Below are positions 10,044-19,319 of a stretch of DNA of 64,000 nt, piece by piece (within the stretch, counting starts at the first letter, position 1; every line of letters starts with the position of its first letter). The stretch spans positions 1 through 64,000 of the forward strand of contig NZ_JAVHUY010000034.1 of NCBI RefSeq assembly GCF_031085175.1, read 5' to 3'. This DNA comes from Phytohabitans maris. Lineage in GTDB: Bacteria > Actinomycetota > Actinomycetes > Mycobacteriales > Micromonosporaceae. The translations under genes were made by a program, and so were the position numbers. A model generated the notes under the pieces. That model was given only the letters and a program-made list of their open reading frames with translations, searched no databases and was not told the DNA's origin.

Positions 10044-10874
10044 ATGACGAGCCACCTCGACAAGACGACCGCCTTCCGCGCGCTGCACGCCCCGGGCAGC
10101 CTCCTCGTCCTCCCGAACGCCTGGGACGCCGCCACCGCCCGCCTCGCCGAGGACGCCGGCGCGGCCGCGGTCGCCACCACCAGCGCGGGCGTCGCGTGGA
10201 GCCTCGGCGCGCCGGACGGCGACCACCTCGGCCGGGACCTCGCCGCCGGCCTCGTCGCCCGGGTCGTGGCCGCCGTGGCCGTGCCGGTCACCGCGGACGT
10301 CGAGGGCGGCTACGCGCCGGATCCGGCCGGTGTCGCGCAGACCGTTCGCGCGATCGCCGGCGCGGGCGCCAGCGGCATCAACCTCGAGGACGGCGACGGA
10401 GCGGGCCTGCGCGACACCGGGGAGCAGGTCGAGCGGATCGCGGCCGCGCGGGAGGCGGCCACCGCCGCCGGCGTACCCCTCTTCGTGAACGCCCGCACGG
10501 ACGTCTACCTGCGCGCGGTGGGCGACCCGGCGACCCGCCTGGGGGTGACGCTGGATCGCGCCGCGGCGTACCTCGCGGCCGGCGCCGACGGGATCTTCGT
10601 GCCGGGTGTGGCCGACCCGGAGACGATCGCCGCGCTCGCCGCCGGCATCGACGCGCCGCTCAACATCATGGCCGGCCCCGGCTCCCCCACCGTGCCCGAC
10701 CTGGCCAAGCTCGGCGTGGTCCGGGTGAGCGTCGGAGCGGCGATCGCGCTGTCCGCTTATGCCCATGCCGCTCGGGGCATGCGCGAGGTGCTCACCACCG
10801 GCACGTACGACTCCTTGGCGAGCGACCTGGACTACGGCCGGATGAACGGGCTCCTCGGTAAGCTCCAGGAATGA
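10044..10874 (+). CDS. isocitrate lyase/PEP mutase superfamily enzyme
   Basis: 276 aa. The ATG at 10044 gives the typical N-terminus of short PEP-mutase/ICL-like proteins; the frame is open upstream without conserved sequence. The TIM-barrel signatures are PNAWDAATARLAEDAGAAAV, the metal-binding VTADVEGGY, GINLEDG and LFVNARTDVY, then ADGIFVPGV. The catalytic Cys motif KKCGH of true isocitrate lyase is absent. Family members split or form C-C or P-C bonds next to a 2-oxo acid (for example methylisocitrate or oxaloacetate); the substrate cannot be told from sequence. A paralogue of the same subfamily lies at 20287-21132. Sixty-four bases separate it from the SDR gene. Confidence 0.85.
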   Translation: MTSHLDKTTAFRALHAPGSLLVLPNAWDAATARLAEDAGAAAVATTSAGVAWSLGAPDGDHLGRDLAAGLVARVVAAVAVPVTADVEGGYAPDPAGVAQTVRAIAGAGASGINLEDGDGAGLRDTGEQVERIAAAREAATAAGVPLFVNARTDVYLRAVGDPATRLGVTLDRAAAYLAAGADGIFVPGVADPETIAALAAGIDAPLNIMAGPGSPTVPDLAKLGVVRVSVGAAIALSAYAHAARGMREVLTTGTYDSLASDLDYGRMNGLLGKLQE

Positions 10875-10938
10875 TCGTCGTCACGGGGGCGAAAGGCAGC
10901 CACCGGGCGCTGGGCCCGGCGCACGCGGACCCGTTCCG

Positions 10939-11742
10939 GTGAACCGGTCCTATGTGGTCACCGGCGCCGCCCGCGGCATCGGCCGCGCCATCGCCGAACG
11001 CCTCCTGCACGACGGCCCGGTCGTCGGGGTCGACGCCGACTGGCGCGAGCCGCTGCCGCACGGCCACGCCGACGTCGACGTGGAGGTCGGGTGGCCCGGG
11101 GAGCGCCGGCCACACCGCCTGCTCACCGTGACCGGCGACGCCGGCGACGAGGAGGTGGCCGCCCGCGCCGCGGACCTCGCCGCGTCGGCGGCGCCGCTGG
11201 CCGGCTGGGTCAACAATGCCGCCGTCTTCCGCGACGCGTCCCTGCACAACGCCCCGGCCCGCGAGGTGCTCGACCTCGTCACGCTCAACCTCGGCCTGGC
11301 GGTGGCCGGCTGCGCCGCGGCGGTCAAGCATTTCCTCGCCGCCGGTACGCCGGGCGCGATCGTCAACGTCTCCTCCCACCAGGCCCAGCGGCCGGTGCCG
11401 GGCGCGCTGCCGTACGCGACGGCGAAGGCCGCGGTCGAGGGGCTGACCCGGGCACTCGCCGTGGAGTACGGCCGGCACGGCATCCGGGTGAACGCGGTGG
11501 CGCTCGGCTCGTTCGCCACCGAGCGCTACGACGCCTACCTCGCCGACGCCGGCCCGGCCGGCGCCACCCGGATCGGCGCGGAGATGCGGCGGCTGCACCC
11601 GCTGGGCCGGGTGGGGCGCCCCGAGGAGGTGGCGGCCACGGTCGCCCACCTGCTGTCGGACCAGGCCAGCTTCATCACCGGCGCCGTCGTCCCGGTCGAC
11701 GGCGGCCGCGCCGCCCGCGGCCTCGACCCCGAAGAGCGCTAG
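10939..11742 (+). CDS. short-chain dehydrogenase/reductase (SDR)
   Basis: 267 aa from GTG at 10939. The classical SDR signatures are present: nucleotide-binding TGAARGIG at residues 8-15, NNAAV, the catalytic Ser in IVNVSSH and YATAK (Tyr-x3-Lys), and a C-terminal ITGAVVPVDGG. It should be an NAD(P)-dependent oxidoreductase; the substrate is unknown. It follows the PEP-mutase-like gene in the same direction and may share its transcript. Its TAG stop codon lies at the edge of a long inverted repeat (11741-11839) which could act as its terminator. Confidence 0.9.
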   Translation: MNRSYVVTGAARGIGRAIAERLLHDGPVVGVDADWREPLPHGHADVDVEVGWPGERRPHRLLTVTGDAGDEEVAARAADLAASAAPLAGWVNNAAVFRDASLHNAPAREVLDLVTLNLGLAVAGCAAAVKHFLAAGTPGAIVNVSSHQAQRPVPGALPYATAKAAVEGLTRALAVEYGRHGIRVNAVALGSFATERYDAYLADAGPAGATRIGAEMRRLHPLGRVGRPEEVAATVAHLLSDQASFITGAVVPVDGGRAARGLDPEER

Positions 11743-11839
11743 TGCGGTGGCCACCAACGTTCACCGGGTGACCGGCGGCCTTCGGCCGCTGGTCACCCCG
11801 GGCCCGGCGAAGCCGGCAAGGGTCAGTGGCCACCGCACT
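11741..11839. repeat. 99-bp structured element: closing 14-bp inverted repeat enclosing inner hairpins
   Basis: Outer arms 11741-11754 and 11826-11839 (AGTGCGGTGGCCAC and its exact complement) enclose a hairpin of 14 paired bases with one G-T pair and a TTC loop (11767-11797) and a small CCGGC-GAA-GCCGG hairpin (11804-11816). The arrangement resembles a multi-branched fold. It begins at the stop codon of the SDR gene. No T-run follows, so a plain intrinsic terminator is not certain. Confidence 0.8.
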
Positions 11840-11880
11840 GATGTGGAATGCCATGCGGCCCCTTCGCCCCGTGACCGGGC

Positions 11881-11928
11881 GATCGTGGTATTTCAGTGCC
11901 CCTATCGGGGCACCCATGTACCACGATC
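11881..11928. repeat. 48-bp palindromic element, family B copy 1
   Basis: Outer arms GATCGTGGTA (11881-11890) and TACCACGATC (11919-11928) pair perfectly. An inner hairpin GTGCCCC-TATC-GGGGCAC occupies 11896-11913. The same design and length recur at 46710-46757. Both copies lie in intergenic DNA. Confidence 0.88.
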
Positions 11929-12003
11929 TGCCGCGAAGGTCGGCGCCGGCGCCAGACCGAGGGCGGCGCGGGTCGGCACAGCGGCCCGGCGCGTGCGAAA
12001 GCG

Positions 12004-12028
12004 CGACTCCGGCCGCAAGCCGGAGTCG
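12004..12028. terminator. 10-bp hairpin, candidate terminator
   Basis: CGACTCCGGC (12004-12013) and GCCGGAGTCG (12019-12028) form a perfect stem with a 5-nt loop about 100 bp beyond the MFS stop. There is no T-run, as is common for actinobacterial terminators, so the role is tentative. Confidence 0.4.
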
Positions 12029-12126
12029 TCCCACCGCGAAGGGTGAGGCCGCGGGAATGCACCCCGCGCGACGGTCCGGACCACCGCGGACGTCGCGGTC
12101 GCTCGAATCTTCCTCTTGAAGGCGCG

Positions 12127-13611
12127 CTAGGCGGCGGCGCGGGCCCGCCAGGCGTAGTCGGGGTCGGCCTCGTCGCGGGCCGGCTCGGTCGCCGGGTCGG
12201 GCTGCTCGGTCGCCAGCGCCACCACCGCGAGCAGCGCGAACGCCAGCCCCGCGGCGCCGAACGCCCAGGCGTAGCCGCTGGTCGTGGCGGCGGCCGCGTC
12301 GGCGCCGCCGACGTGGGTGCTGCGGGCGGCGGCCACGGCCATCAGCAGGGCGACGCCGAGGGTGGGGCCGATCTCCATGAACGTGTTCATCAGGCCGCCG
12401 GCCAGCCCCGCCTGCCGCGGCCGCACGTCGGCCATGGCCAGCACCGTCGAGCCGGCGAACGCGAGCGCCACGCCGGCCGGTACCAGCACGAGGCCGGGCA
12501 GCAGGCCGGTCAGGTAGGTGGTGGCCGGGTCGAGGCCGGACAGGTGCAGGAAGCCCGCCGCCGACAGCGCGAGGCCGGTGGCGACGACGGCCGGCGCGCC
12601 GTACCGCTCGATGGGGCGCCGCCCGATCCGGCCCATGACGATCAGCGAGACCGCGTACGGCACGAAGGCGAGCGAGGTGTGCAGCGTGGTCCAGCCGCGC
12701 ACCTGTTGCAGGTACAGGCCGAGGAGCAGGCAGATGATCGACGAGCCGGCGGCGGCGAGCCCGATGGCGAGCAGGGCGATCACGCGGCGCGAGTTGGCCA
12801 GGAAGGAGAGGGGCAGCAGCGGCGTGTTGCCGCGGAGCTCCACCAGCACGAACGCGAGCACCAGCGCCAGGCCGCCCACCAGCGGGCCGGTGACCTGGGG
12901 CGAGGACCACGGGTACTGGTCGGTGATCACGAAGCCGTAGCTGAGCATCGTGATGCCGCCGGTGGCGAGCACGGCGGCGGGCAGGTCGAGGCGGGGGCGC
13001 TGGCCATGGTGGGCGACGCCGCCGCCGGGCACGAGGCGGGGCGCGATCAGCAGCCCGAGCGTGGCGATCAGCGCCGGCACCGCGAACATCCACCGCCAGG
13101 ACACCCACGTGGTGGCGATGCCGGCGAGCACGACGCCGGAGGTGGCGCCGAGCACCGAGATGCCGCCCCACCTCGCCATCGCGTGGTGGTAGCTGACCGG
13201 GTCGGCGAAGACGCCACGCAGCACCGCGGTCAGCGCCGGCGCGATGATCGCGGCGCCGACGCCCTGGCCGAACCGGGCGCCGACCAGCATCTCGTAGCCC
13301 ACCGCGTAGCCGGCGGCGATCGACGTCGCGGCGAAGACGAACAGTCCGATGAGGAGCATGCGGCGCCCGCCGTACCGGTCGGCGAGCCTGCCGCCGAAGA
13401 GCAGCAGGCCGCTGAAGGAGAGCGCGTACGCGGCGCTGACCAGGATCAGCTGCGCCCGCTCCAGCCCCAGCTCACGACCGATCGCGGGCAGTGGCACCGA
13501 CACCACGGTGATCGTGAAGATGAGCGTGGCCTGCACGAACGCCAGCAGCGTGAACGCACGCCGGCGCCGGGCCACCACGCGCCTCGGCAACGGAACGATG
13601 GCTACTGTCAC
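12127..13611 (-). CDS. MFS drug efflux transporter, DHA2 (EmrB/QacA-like, 14 TM) family
   Basis: 494 aa from the GTG at 13611, chosen because GGGAGGAG lies a few bases upstream; the frame is open five codons further to a TTG. About 14 hydrophobic segments are visible. Motif A of the family appears as GGRLADRYGGRRMLLIG, and QGVGAAIIAPALTAVL matches the motif-C region of antiporters. DHA2 members expel drugs, dyes or secondary metabolites by proton antiport. It lies 208 bp after the FtsX-type permease gene in the same direction, with an AT-richer gap that probably holds its own promoter. Confidence 0.9.
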   Translation of the reverse strand: MTVAIVPLPRRVVARRRRAFTLLAFVQATLIFTITVVSVPLPAIGRELGLERAQLILVSAAYALSFSGLLLFGGRLADRYGGRRMLLIGLFVFAATSIAAGYAVGYEMLVGARFGQGVGAAIIAPALTAVLRGVFADPVSYHHAMARWGGISVLGATSGVVLAGIATTWVSWRWMFAVPALIATLGLLIAPRLVPGGGVAHHGQRPRLDLPAAVLATGGITMLSYGFVITDQYPWSSPQVTGPLVGGLALVLAFVLVELRGNTPLLPLSFLANSRRVIALLAIGLAAAGSSIICLLLGLYLQQVRGWTTLHTSLAFVPYAVSLIVMGRIGRRPIERYGAPAVVATGLALSAAGFLHLSGLDPATTYLTGLLPGLVLVPAGVALAFAGSTVLAMADVRPRQAGLAGGLMNTFMEIGPTLGVALLMAVAAARSTHVGGADAAAATTSGYAWAFGAAGLAFALLAVVALATEQPDPATEPARDEADPDYAWRARAAA

Positions 13612-13819
13612 GGCTCCTCCCGCCAAAGAGAACCGCGGATGTTTTCAGCTATACGTCGACGCTGCGTACCGGGTTCACTACCCGGCGCATCAATTCTCTG
13701 TGACAGATGTGGTGTATGTCCACTCACCCACCGTCACTGCCGTGCAGACCGTCCCGCTGGGCCCGGATGCCCGGATCCCGCCCGGTGGAGCGAGGCGAGG
13801 GCCGGGAGCCAGGCCCAGG

Positions 13820-15184
13820 TCAGGACGCCACCGACACCGCCTCGACGGCGGGTGTCCGGAGGGTGCGCCGCGCCGTGCCGACGAGGGCGGCCATCGTCAC
13901 CGTCACCGCCACCGCCACCGTGCCGAGCCAGATGCCGTACTCCGGGTCGGGCAGCCAGTCGTCCGTCTTGGCGTAGCTGAACGGCAGCACGGTGGGCAGG
14001 GCGGCGATGGTGCCGCAGACCAGCCCGGCGACGGTCAGCACCGCACCCTCCAGGACGACCATGCCCAGCACCTGCCGGCGGGTCGCCCCGGCGAGGCGTT
14101 GCTGGCCGAACTCCCGCCGCCGGTACGTGGTCGCGGCGACCAGCGTGTTGATCAGCATGATGCAGGTGAACAGCACGATCATCCCGGTGACCACGAAGTT
14201 CAGCGTCTCGATGGCGTCCTCCTGCGTCGTGGGGACCGCCCCGGCGCTGGTGTCGTTCTGGATGGCCTGCATCCACAGTGTGCCCACGCCGATGCCGACG
14301 AACAGGATCACCGGGGTCAGCGCGGCCGCCAACTGCGCGGTACGTTGCCGCAGGTTGAGCACCGCCAGGTAGCCGCTGGCGCCGCCGAACCGCCGCACCG
14401 GGCGGGCCAGCGCCGCGCTCGCCCCGCGCACGAGCATCGGCGCGAGACCGGCGAGCCCGATCCCAAACAGGATGTCCGCCGAGCCGGCGAACTGCATCGA
14501 GTCGAAGCCCTCGGGACCGGCCGTGGCGGCCATCACGCCCAGTTGGACGCCGCCGGCCAGAAACAGCGCGCTGAGGATGATCCGGCCCTTGCCCAGGCGC
14601 CCGCCGCCCGTACCCGCGTCCGCCGCGCTGCCCAACGCCGCCACCGCCCGCATCCTCGCCACCCGCCGCGCGGTCAGGAACGCGGCGCCGGCGGCGCCCA
14701 GCACCGTGACGCCGATCCCGGCGCCCAGGGCGACCGGCCCGTAGGCGAAAGGCACCCCGTCCGCGACCTGGTCGGTGGACTTCAGCAGGGCCAGCAACGC
14801 ACGCCCGGTCAGTGCCCCGGCCGGGATGGCCACGAGCGCCCCGGCCAGCGCCAGCAGCAGCGCCTCGCCCAGGACCATCCGCCGCAACTGGGCCGGGGTG
14901 GCGCCGACGCATTTGAGCAGCGCCATCTCGGTGGCCCGCTGCCGCACGCTCAGGGTCAGCGTGGAGGTGACCGCGAACGCCACCAGGACCAGGCTCCACC
15001 CGCCCACCACGGTCGACATGGTGGAGAGGGTCTGCCGGTCGGTCTCCGCGACCCCTTCGGCGGCGCCGGTGTCGGAGAGCGAGCCGAAGGCCATCACCAG
15101 CACCGCGCCGAGGAACGCGGCCAGGAAGGTCGCGGTGAAGGCGGCCACTCGCCGCCGCAAGGATCGCACAGCCAGCATGAACAT
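13820..15184 (-). CDS. ABC transporter permease, MacB/FtsX family
   Basis: 454 aa from the ATG at 15184, with GGAGG nine bases upstream; a TTG at 15193 is the alternative. An N-terminal membrane helix is followed by a FtsX core (TSTLTLSVRQRATEMALLKCVGATPAQLRRMVLGEALLLAL), a middle region with more helices and a second FtsX core (MLINTLVAATTYRRREFGQQRLAGATRRQVLGMVVLEGAVLTV). It is shorter than usual two-domain permeases (about 800 aa) because the large extracellular domain is nearly absent. It starts 5 bp after its ATPase gene. Probable role: export or membrane extraction of a lipid, peptide or drug. Confidence 0.9.
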   Translation of the reverse strand: MFMLAVRSLRRRVAAFTATFLAAFLGAVLVMAFGSLSDTGAAEGVAETDRQTLSTMSTVVGGWSLVLVAFAVTSTLTLSVRQRATEMALLKCVGATPAQLRRMVLGEALLLALAGALVAIPAGALTGRALLALLKSTDQVADGVPFAYGPVALGAGIGVTVLGAAGAAFLTARRVARMRAVAALGSAADAGTGGGRLGKGRIILSALFLAGGVQLGVMAATAGPEGFDSMQFAGSADILFGIGLAGLAPMLVRGASAALARPVRRFGGASGYLAVLNLRQRTAQLAAALTPVILFVGIGVGTLWMQAIQNDTSAGAVPTTQEDAIETLNFVVTGMIVLFTCIMLINTLVAATTYRRREFGQQRLAGATRRQVLGMVVLEGAVLTVAGLVCGTIAALPTVLPFSYAKTDDWLPDPEYGIWLGTVAVAVTVTMAALVGTARRTLRTPAVEAVSVAS

Positions 15185-15189
15185 GGCCG

Positions 15190-15987
15190 TCAACCTCCGA
15201 TGCCCTGCTGCGCCGCGTCGCCCAGGTGCGTCAGCCGCTCCGCGACCGCCCGCGCGGTCGGGCTCGCCATCCGCCCGGCGAGCTGCCCGTCGGCCAGGAA
15301 CACCACCACGTCCGCGTAGGCGGCGGCCACCGGGTCGTGGGTCACCATCACCACGGTCCGCCCGTACCCGCGCACCGTCTCCTGGAGCAGTTCGAGCACC
15401 TCGCGGGCGCTGTGGCTGTCGAGCGCGCCGGTCGGCTCGTCGGCCAAGACGACACCGGGCCGGGTGACCAGCGCTCGCGCGATGGCGACCCGTTGCCGCT
15501 CCCCGCCGGAGAGCTGGCCGGGCAGGTGGTCGAGCCGCTGGCCGAGGCCGACCCGTTCCAGGACGGCGCGCGCCGCCGCGTGGTCGATCGGCCGCCCGGC
15601 CAGCTTCAGCGGCAGCGTGGTGTTCTGCGTCACGGTGAGCGTCGGCAGCAGGTTGAACTGCTGGAAGACGAAACCGATGTGCGCGCGCCGAAACCTGGTC
15701 AGCGCCGTCTCACTCCTGCCGCCCAGTTCGTGGCCGTCCACGAACACCCGTCCGGCGTCCGGCTCCTCCAGGCCGGCCGCGCAGTGCAGCAAGGTGCTCT
15801 TGCCCGATCCCGACGGGCCCATCACCGCGGTGAACGTGCCGTGCGGCAGGGACAGCGAGACGCCCGCCAGCGCGGTCACCCGCGTCCCCTCGTCGCCGTA
15901 GACCTTGCGCACCTCGACCAGCCGCAGGGCCTCGCCGCTCTCCGGGGGTGGGTGTGGCGCGTTCCGAGTGCTGCGTGATCTCCTCAT
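15190..15987 (-). CDS. ABC transporter ATP-binding protein, MacB/LolD type
   Basis: 265 aa from ATG at 15987. Walker A is GPSGSGKST, the Q-loop is FVFQQFNLLPTLTV, the signature is LSGGERQRVAIARAL, Walker B is VVLADEPTGALDS and the H-loop is VMVTHD. This is the canonical MacB/LolD-type ATPase paired with FtsX permeases, and it sits directly before one. The AfsR-like regulator gene ends 56 bp upstream on the same strand. By position the regulator may control this exporter. Confidence 0.92.
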   Translation of the reverse strand: MRRSRSTRNAPHPPPESGEALRLVEVRKVYGDEGTRVTALAGVSLSLPHGTFTAVMGPSGSGKSTLLHCAAGLEEPDAGRVFVDGHELGGRSETALTRFRRAHIGFVFQQFNLLPTLTVTQNTTLPLKLAGRPIDHAAARAVLERVGLGQRLDHLPGQLSGGERQRVAIARALVTRPGVVLADEPTGALDSHSAREVLELLQETVRGYGRTVVMVTHDPVAAAYADVVVFLADGQLAGRMASPTARAVAERLTHLGDAAQQGIGG

Positions 15988-16043
15988 CGGGCGACCATCG
16001 GCCCCGGCGCCTACCGCGCGCTGACAGTTCGCTGACCGTGTCG

Positions 16044-19000
16044 TTACCGTGGGCGGCTCCACCGGATGGCGTCGGTCGCCGCCGTGACCCCGAGCCCGGC
16101 CAGCGCCGCCTCCACCGTCATGGACGCGCCCCGCCGGTGGGCCTGGTCGAACCGGTGGGCGCCGACCAGCTCCCGCGCCCGGGCCGCTGTCCGCGCCGTG
16201 GCTGGCTCCGTCTCCGCCCCGACGCCCGGCTCCCCGCCGCGTACCGCCCGCCCGAGCCCGAGCAGCCACGCGGCCCGTTCGCCGTCGCCGGCCACCACCG
16301 CGACCGCGGCCAACGCCGCCACGACGCCGGCCGCCTCGTCGAGGTCGCCGCCCCGCAGCGCCGTGTCCAACGCCTCGCGGTGCGCGGCGAGCGCGCCTTC
16401 CAGGTCGCCGTCCGCCTCGGCCACCCGGCCCAGGCCCACCAGCGCCCGCACCCGCGTCACCTCGCCGAACGTGGCCTCGGCGGGCGCCTCGCGCAGGGCC
16501 AGTTCGAACTGCCGGCGGGCCTGCGCCAGGTCGCCGTCCAACCGGGCCACCTCACCCAGCCCGCAGCGGGCCGCGCCGAGCTCCTCGCGCAGGCCGCCGC
16601 GCCGGGCCCGCGACTGTGCCCAGGCGAAGTCGGCGCGCGCCGCGTCGAGATCCCCGGCGCCCAGCAGCCCGTACCCCCGGTTGCACCGCATGTTCACCGC
16701 GAAGGCCGCCGCCCCCAGCTCCACGGCGGCCGCGATCCCCTCCGCCCACAGCCGCAACGACCGCGCGTGGTGCCCGCGCCGCGAGGCCAGCGTCGCCACG
16801 GCGTCCAGGGTCTCCGCCGTGCCCAGCCGGTCCCCGACCGCGCGGAAGCCGCGCAGCGCCGCGTCGAACTCCCGCTCCGCCGCCTCGCCGACGTCACCGG
16901 CGAAGAGGGCCACGTAGCCGTTCCCCATCCGCTGCAACGCCTGCGACCAGGGGTCGGCGCCGACGTGCGTCTCCGGGCGCCGCTGGCTGGCCGCGGTCGG
17001 CCCGGCCGCCACCGCCCACAGGAAGCTGAGGTAGGGGTACCGCGGCGGCGTGCTCCGAGCCGACATGATCGACTCGGCTCGCCGCCACCACTCGCGCTGC
17101 CCGGGGCGCTCCCGGCCGTCCGCCCTGGCGGCCAGGACACATAGGACGTACTCGTCCTCCAGCCCGTCCGGTACCTCCTGGCCGAGGGTGTGCAGCAGCG
17201 CCGCGGCCAGCTGCGCGACCTCGGCGCGCAACCCGCGCAGCAGCCAGTATCCGCTCAGCAGGGCGACCAGGCGCAGCGCCCGATCGGGCGCGGCGGCCAC
17301 GGAACGGTTCAACGCGGCCAGCAGGTTGGCGTGCTCGGCGTCCAGCCGCCGCAGCCACTCCAGCTGCTCGGACCGGCGCAGGAACGGCTCCGCCTCGGCC
17401 GCCAGCCGCAGGAACCACTCGGCGTGCGCCTCCCGCGACCGGGCCTCCTCGCCGGACTCCGCGAGCCGCTCGGCACAGAACTGCCGGACGGTCTCCAGCA
17501 TCCGGTACCGGCCGGACGCGTCCACCTCCGCCAGTGACCTGTCGACCAGCCCGGCGGCGGCCTCGACCGGGTCGTCCACGCCGTCCCCGGCGCAGACCTC
17601 TTCGACCGCCGCCAGCGGCGCACCGCCGGCGAAGACCGTCAGCCGCCGGGCCAGGGCCTGCTCCCGCCCGTCCAGCAGGTCCCAGCTCCACTCCACCACC
17701 GCGCGCAGGGTGCGGTGCCGCGGCACCGCCGTCCGCTCGCCGCGGGCCAGCAGCCGGAACCGGTCGCCGAGGCGGGCCTCCACTTCGGACAGTGGCAGCG
17801 CGCGCAGCCGCGCCGCCGCCAGTTCGATGGCGAGCGGCAGTCCGTCCAGCGTGGCGCAGATCCGCAGGACCGATCCCGCTTCGGCGCCGCCCAGGGCGAA
17901 GTCCGGCCGGACCGCCACCGCCCGGTCCACGAACAGCCGTACCGCCGCGAACCCGAGCGCCCACTCGGGGGTGACCGTCGCCGGGTCCGTGCCGGTCCCC
18001 ACCGGAACCTCCAGCGGGGCCACCGGACACAGCGACTCCCCGGTGATCCCCAGCGCCTCCCGGCTGGTGGCCAGCACCCGCACCCGCCGGCAGGCCCCGA
18101 GCAACCGCCGCACCAGGTGGGCCGTCCGCGCCACGACGTGCTCGCAGTTGTCGAGGACCAGCAGCGCCTCGCGCTCGGCGAGCGCGGCGACCAGCCGGCC
18201 GGCCGGGTCCGGGCGGGTCGCGCCGCCGCCCGCCGGCGGCCGCTTGGCCGGGTGCAGCGATCCCGCGTCGTGCAGCCCCAGCGCCGCGACCACGGCCTCG
18301 GCGACGCCGCCCGCCGGCGCGTCGGCGTCCACCAGCGCCAGGTCGACGAACCAGGCCTCGACCCCGGTCCGCTCCACCGCCCGCCCGGTCACCTCCAGCG
18401 CCAGCCGGGTCTTTCCCACGCCGCCCGGGCCGACCAGGGTCACCAGCCGCCCGGAGGCCAGCAGGTCGCCGACGCGGGCGAGCTCCCCTTCGCGGCCCAC
18501 GAAGCTGCTCACCGGCGCCGGCACCACCGCCCCGGCCCCATCCGGCCCCGGCGCGGTCCGCCGGGGGCGGGGCCGCACCTCCCCCCGCAGCACCGCCAGA
18601 TGAACCTCCGCCAGCTCCGCCGACGGATCGGCCCCCAGCTCGTCGGCGAGCAGCCGCCGCGCGTCCTCGAACACCGCGAGCGCCTCGGCCTGACGCCCCG
18701 CTCCGGCCAGCGCCCGCATCAGCTGCCCGCGTAGCCGCTCCCGCAGCGGGTGTTCCTCCACCGCCTCCCGCAGCGGCGTCACCAGCGCGGCGTGCCGCCC
18801 CACCGCCAGCTCGGCCTCGGCCAGGTCCTCCACGGCGGCGACGCGCCGCTCCGCCAGCCGGACCGCCTGGCCGGCGGCGAACGGTGCGCCCGCTACGTCG
18901 GCGAGCGCGGCTCCCCGCCACAGCCCGACTGCCTCGCGCAGCAGCGCCGCCGCGTGGCGGAACTCGCCCGCGTCGAGGGAGCGCCGCCCCTCCTCGGCGA

Positions 19001-19319
19001 GCCGGGCGAACCGGTGCACGTCCACCTGCTCCGGGTCGACCCCCAGCCGGTAGCCGGCGGACCGCATCTCGATCGGCGCCGTCACGCCCGCCGCCCGCAG
19101 GCCGCGGCGCAGTCGCGACACCTGCGACTGCAGCGCGTTCACCGCGCCGTCCGGCGGATCCTGCCCGTAGAGGCCCTCGATCAGCTGGTCCGTGGTGACC
19201 ACCCGGCCGGCGTTCAACGCCAGCAGGGCGAGGAGCGAACGCGGCCGCGGCCCGCCGACGTTGACCCCCGTGCCCTCGTCCGAGCGCACCTGGAGGGGCC
19301 CGAGCAGGCTGATCCGCAT
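16044..19319 (-). CDS. AfsR/SARP-type transcriptional regulator with NB-ARC ATPase and TPR-like C-terminus
   Basis: 1091 aa from ATG at 19319 (MRISLLGPLQV, the family-typical start). Residues 1-95 form the OmpR-like DNA-binding domain, and about 100-245 the bacterial transcriptional activation domain (BTAD). An STAND/NB-ARC ATPase follows with Walker A GPGGVGKT and the sensor-like LLVLDNCEH, FVDRAV and DGLPLAIELAA motifs. The last ~450 residues are Ala/Arg-rich helical repeats of TPR type. Such regulators activate secondary metabolite or resistance genes upon a signal sensed by the C-terminal half. The neighbours in line are an ABC exporter and an MFS pump, so a role in export control is plausible but inferred. 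Confidence 0.9.
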   Translation of the reverse strand: MRISLLGPLQVRSDEGTGVNVGGPRPRSLLALLALNAGRVVTTDQLIEGLYGQDPPDGAVNALQSQVSRLRRGLRAAGVTAPIEMRSAGYRLGVDPEQVDVHRFARLAEEGRRSLDAGEFRHAAALLREAVGLWRGAALADVAGAPFAAGQAVRLAERRVAAVEDLAEAELAVGRHAALVTPLREAVEEHPLRERLRGQLMRALAGAGRQAEALAVFEDARRLLADELGADPSAELAEVHLAVLRGEVRPRPRRTAPGPDGAGAVVPAPVSSFVGREGELARVGDLLASGRLVTLVGPGGVGKTRLALEVTGRAVERTGVEAWFVDLALVDADAPAGGVAEAVVAALGLHDAGSLHPAKRPPAGGGATRPDPAGRLVAALAEREALLVLDNCEHVVARTAHLVRRLLGACRRVRVLATSREALGITGESLCPVAPLEVPVGTGTDPATVTPEWALGFAAVRLFVDRAVAVRPDFALGGAEAGSVLRICATLDGLPLAIELAAARLRALPLSEVEARLGDRFRLLARGERTAVPRHRTLRAVVEWSWDLLDGREQALARRLTVFAGGAPLAAVEEVCAGDGVDDPVEAAAGLVDRSLAEVDASGRYRMLETVRQFCAERLAESGEEARSREAHAEWFLRLAAEAEPFLRRSEQLEWLRRLDAEHANLLAALNRSVAAAPDRALRLVALLSGYWLLRGLRAEVAQLAAALLHTLGQEVPDGLEDEYVLCVLAARADGRERPGQREWWRRAESIMSARSTPPRYPYLSFLWAVAAGPTAASQRRPETHVGADPWSQALQRMGNGYVALFAGDVGEAAEREFDAALRGFRAVGDRLGTAETLDAVATLASRRGHHARSLRLWAEGIAAAVELGAAAFAVNMRCNRGYGLLGAGDLDAARADFAWAQSRARRGGLREELGAARCGLGEVARLDGDLAQARRQFELALREAPAEATFGEVTRVRALVGLGRVAEADGDLEGALAAHREALDTALRGGDLDEAAGVVAALAAVAVVAGDGERAAWLLGLGRAVRGGEPGVGAETEPATARTAARARELVGAHRFDQAHRRGASMTVEAALAGLGVTAATDAIRWSRPR

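Larger units (their letters stand above)
11743..12126. other. 384-bp non-coding gap between SDR and MFS genes, filled with hairpins
   Basis: No credible gene is present; open frames here follow palindromes. The gap holds the multi-branched element at 11741-11839, the 48-bp palindrome at 11881-11928 and a hairpin at 12004-12028. Both flanking genes end here (the SDR on +, the MFS on -), so it is a convergent intergenic region. Confidence 0.8.

Noticed and set aside
11823-12119. Several small open frames between the SDR and MFS genes
   Set aside because: They follow palindromic repeat sequence; similar peptides arise at the other repeat copy at 46.7 kb because the DNA is repeated, not because of coding.
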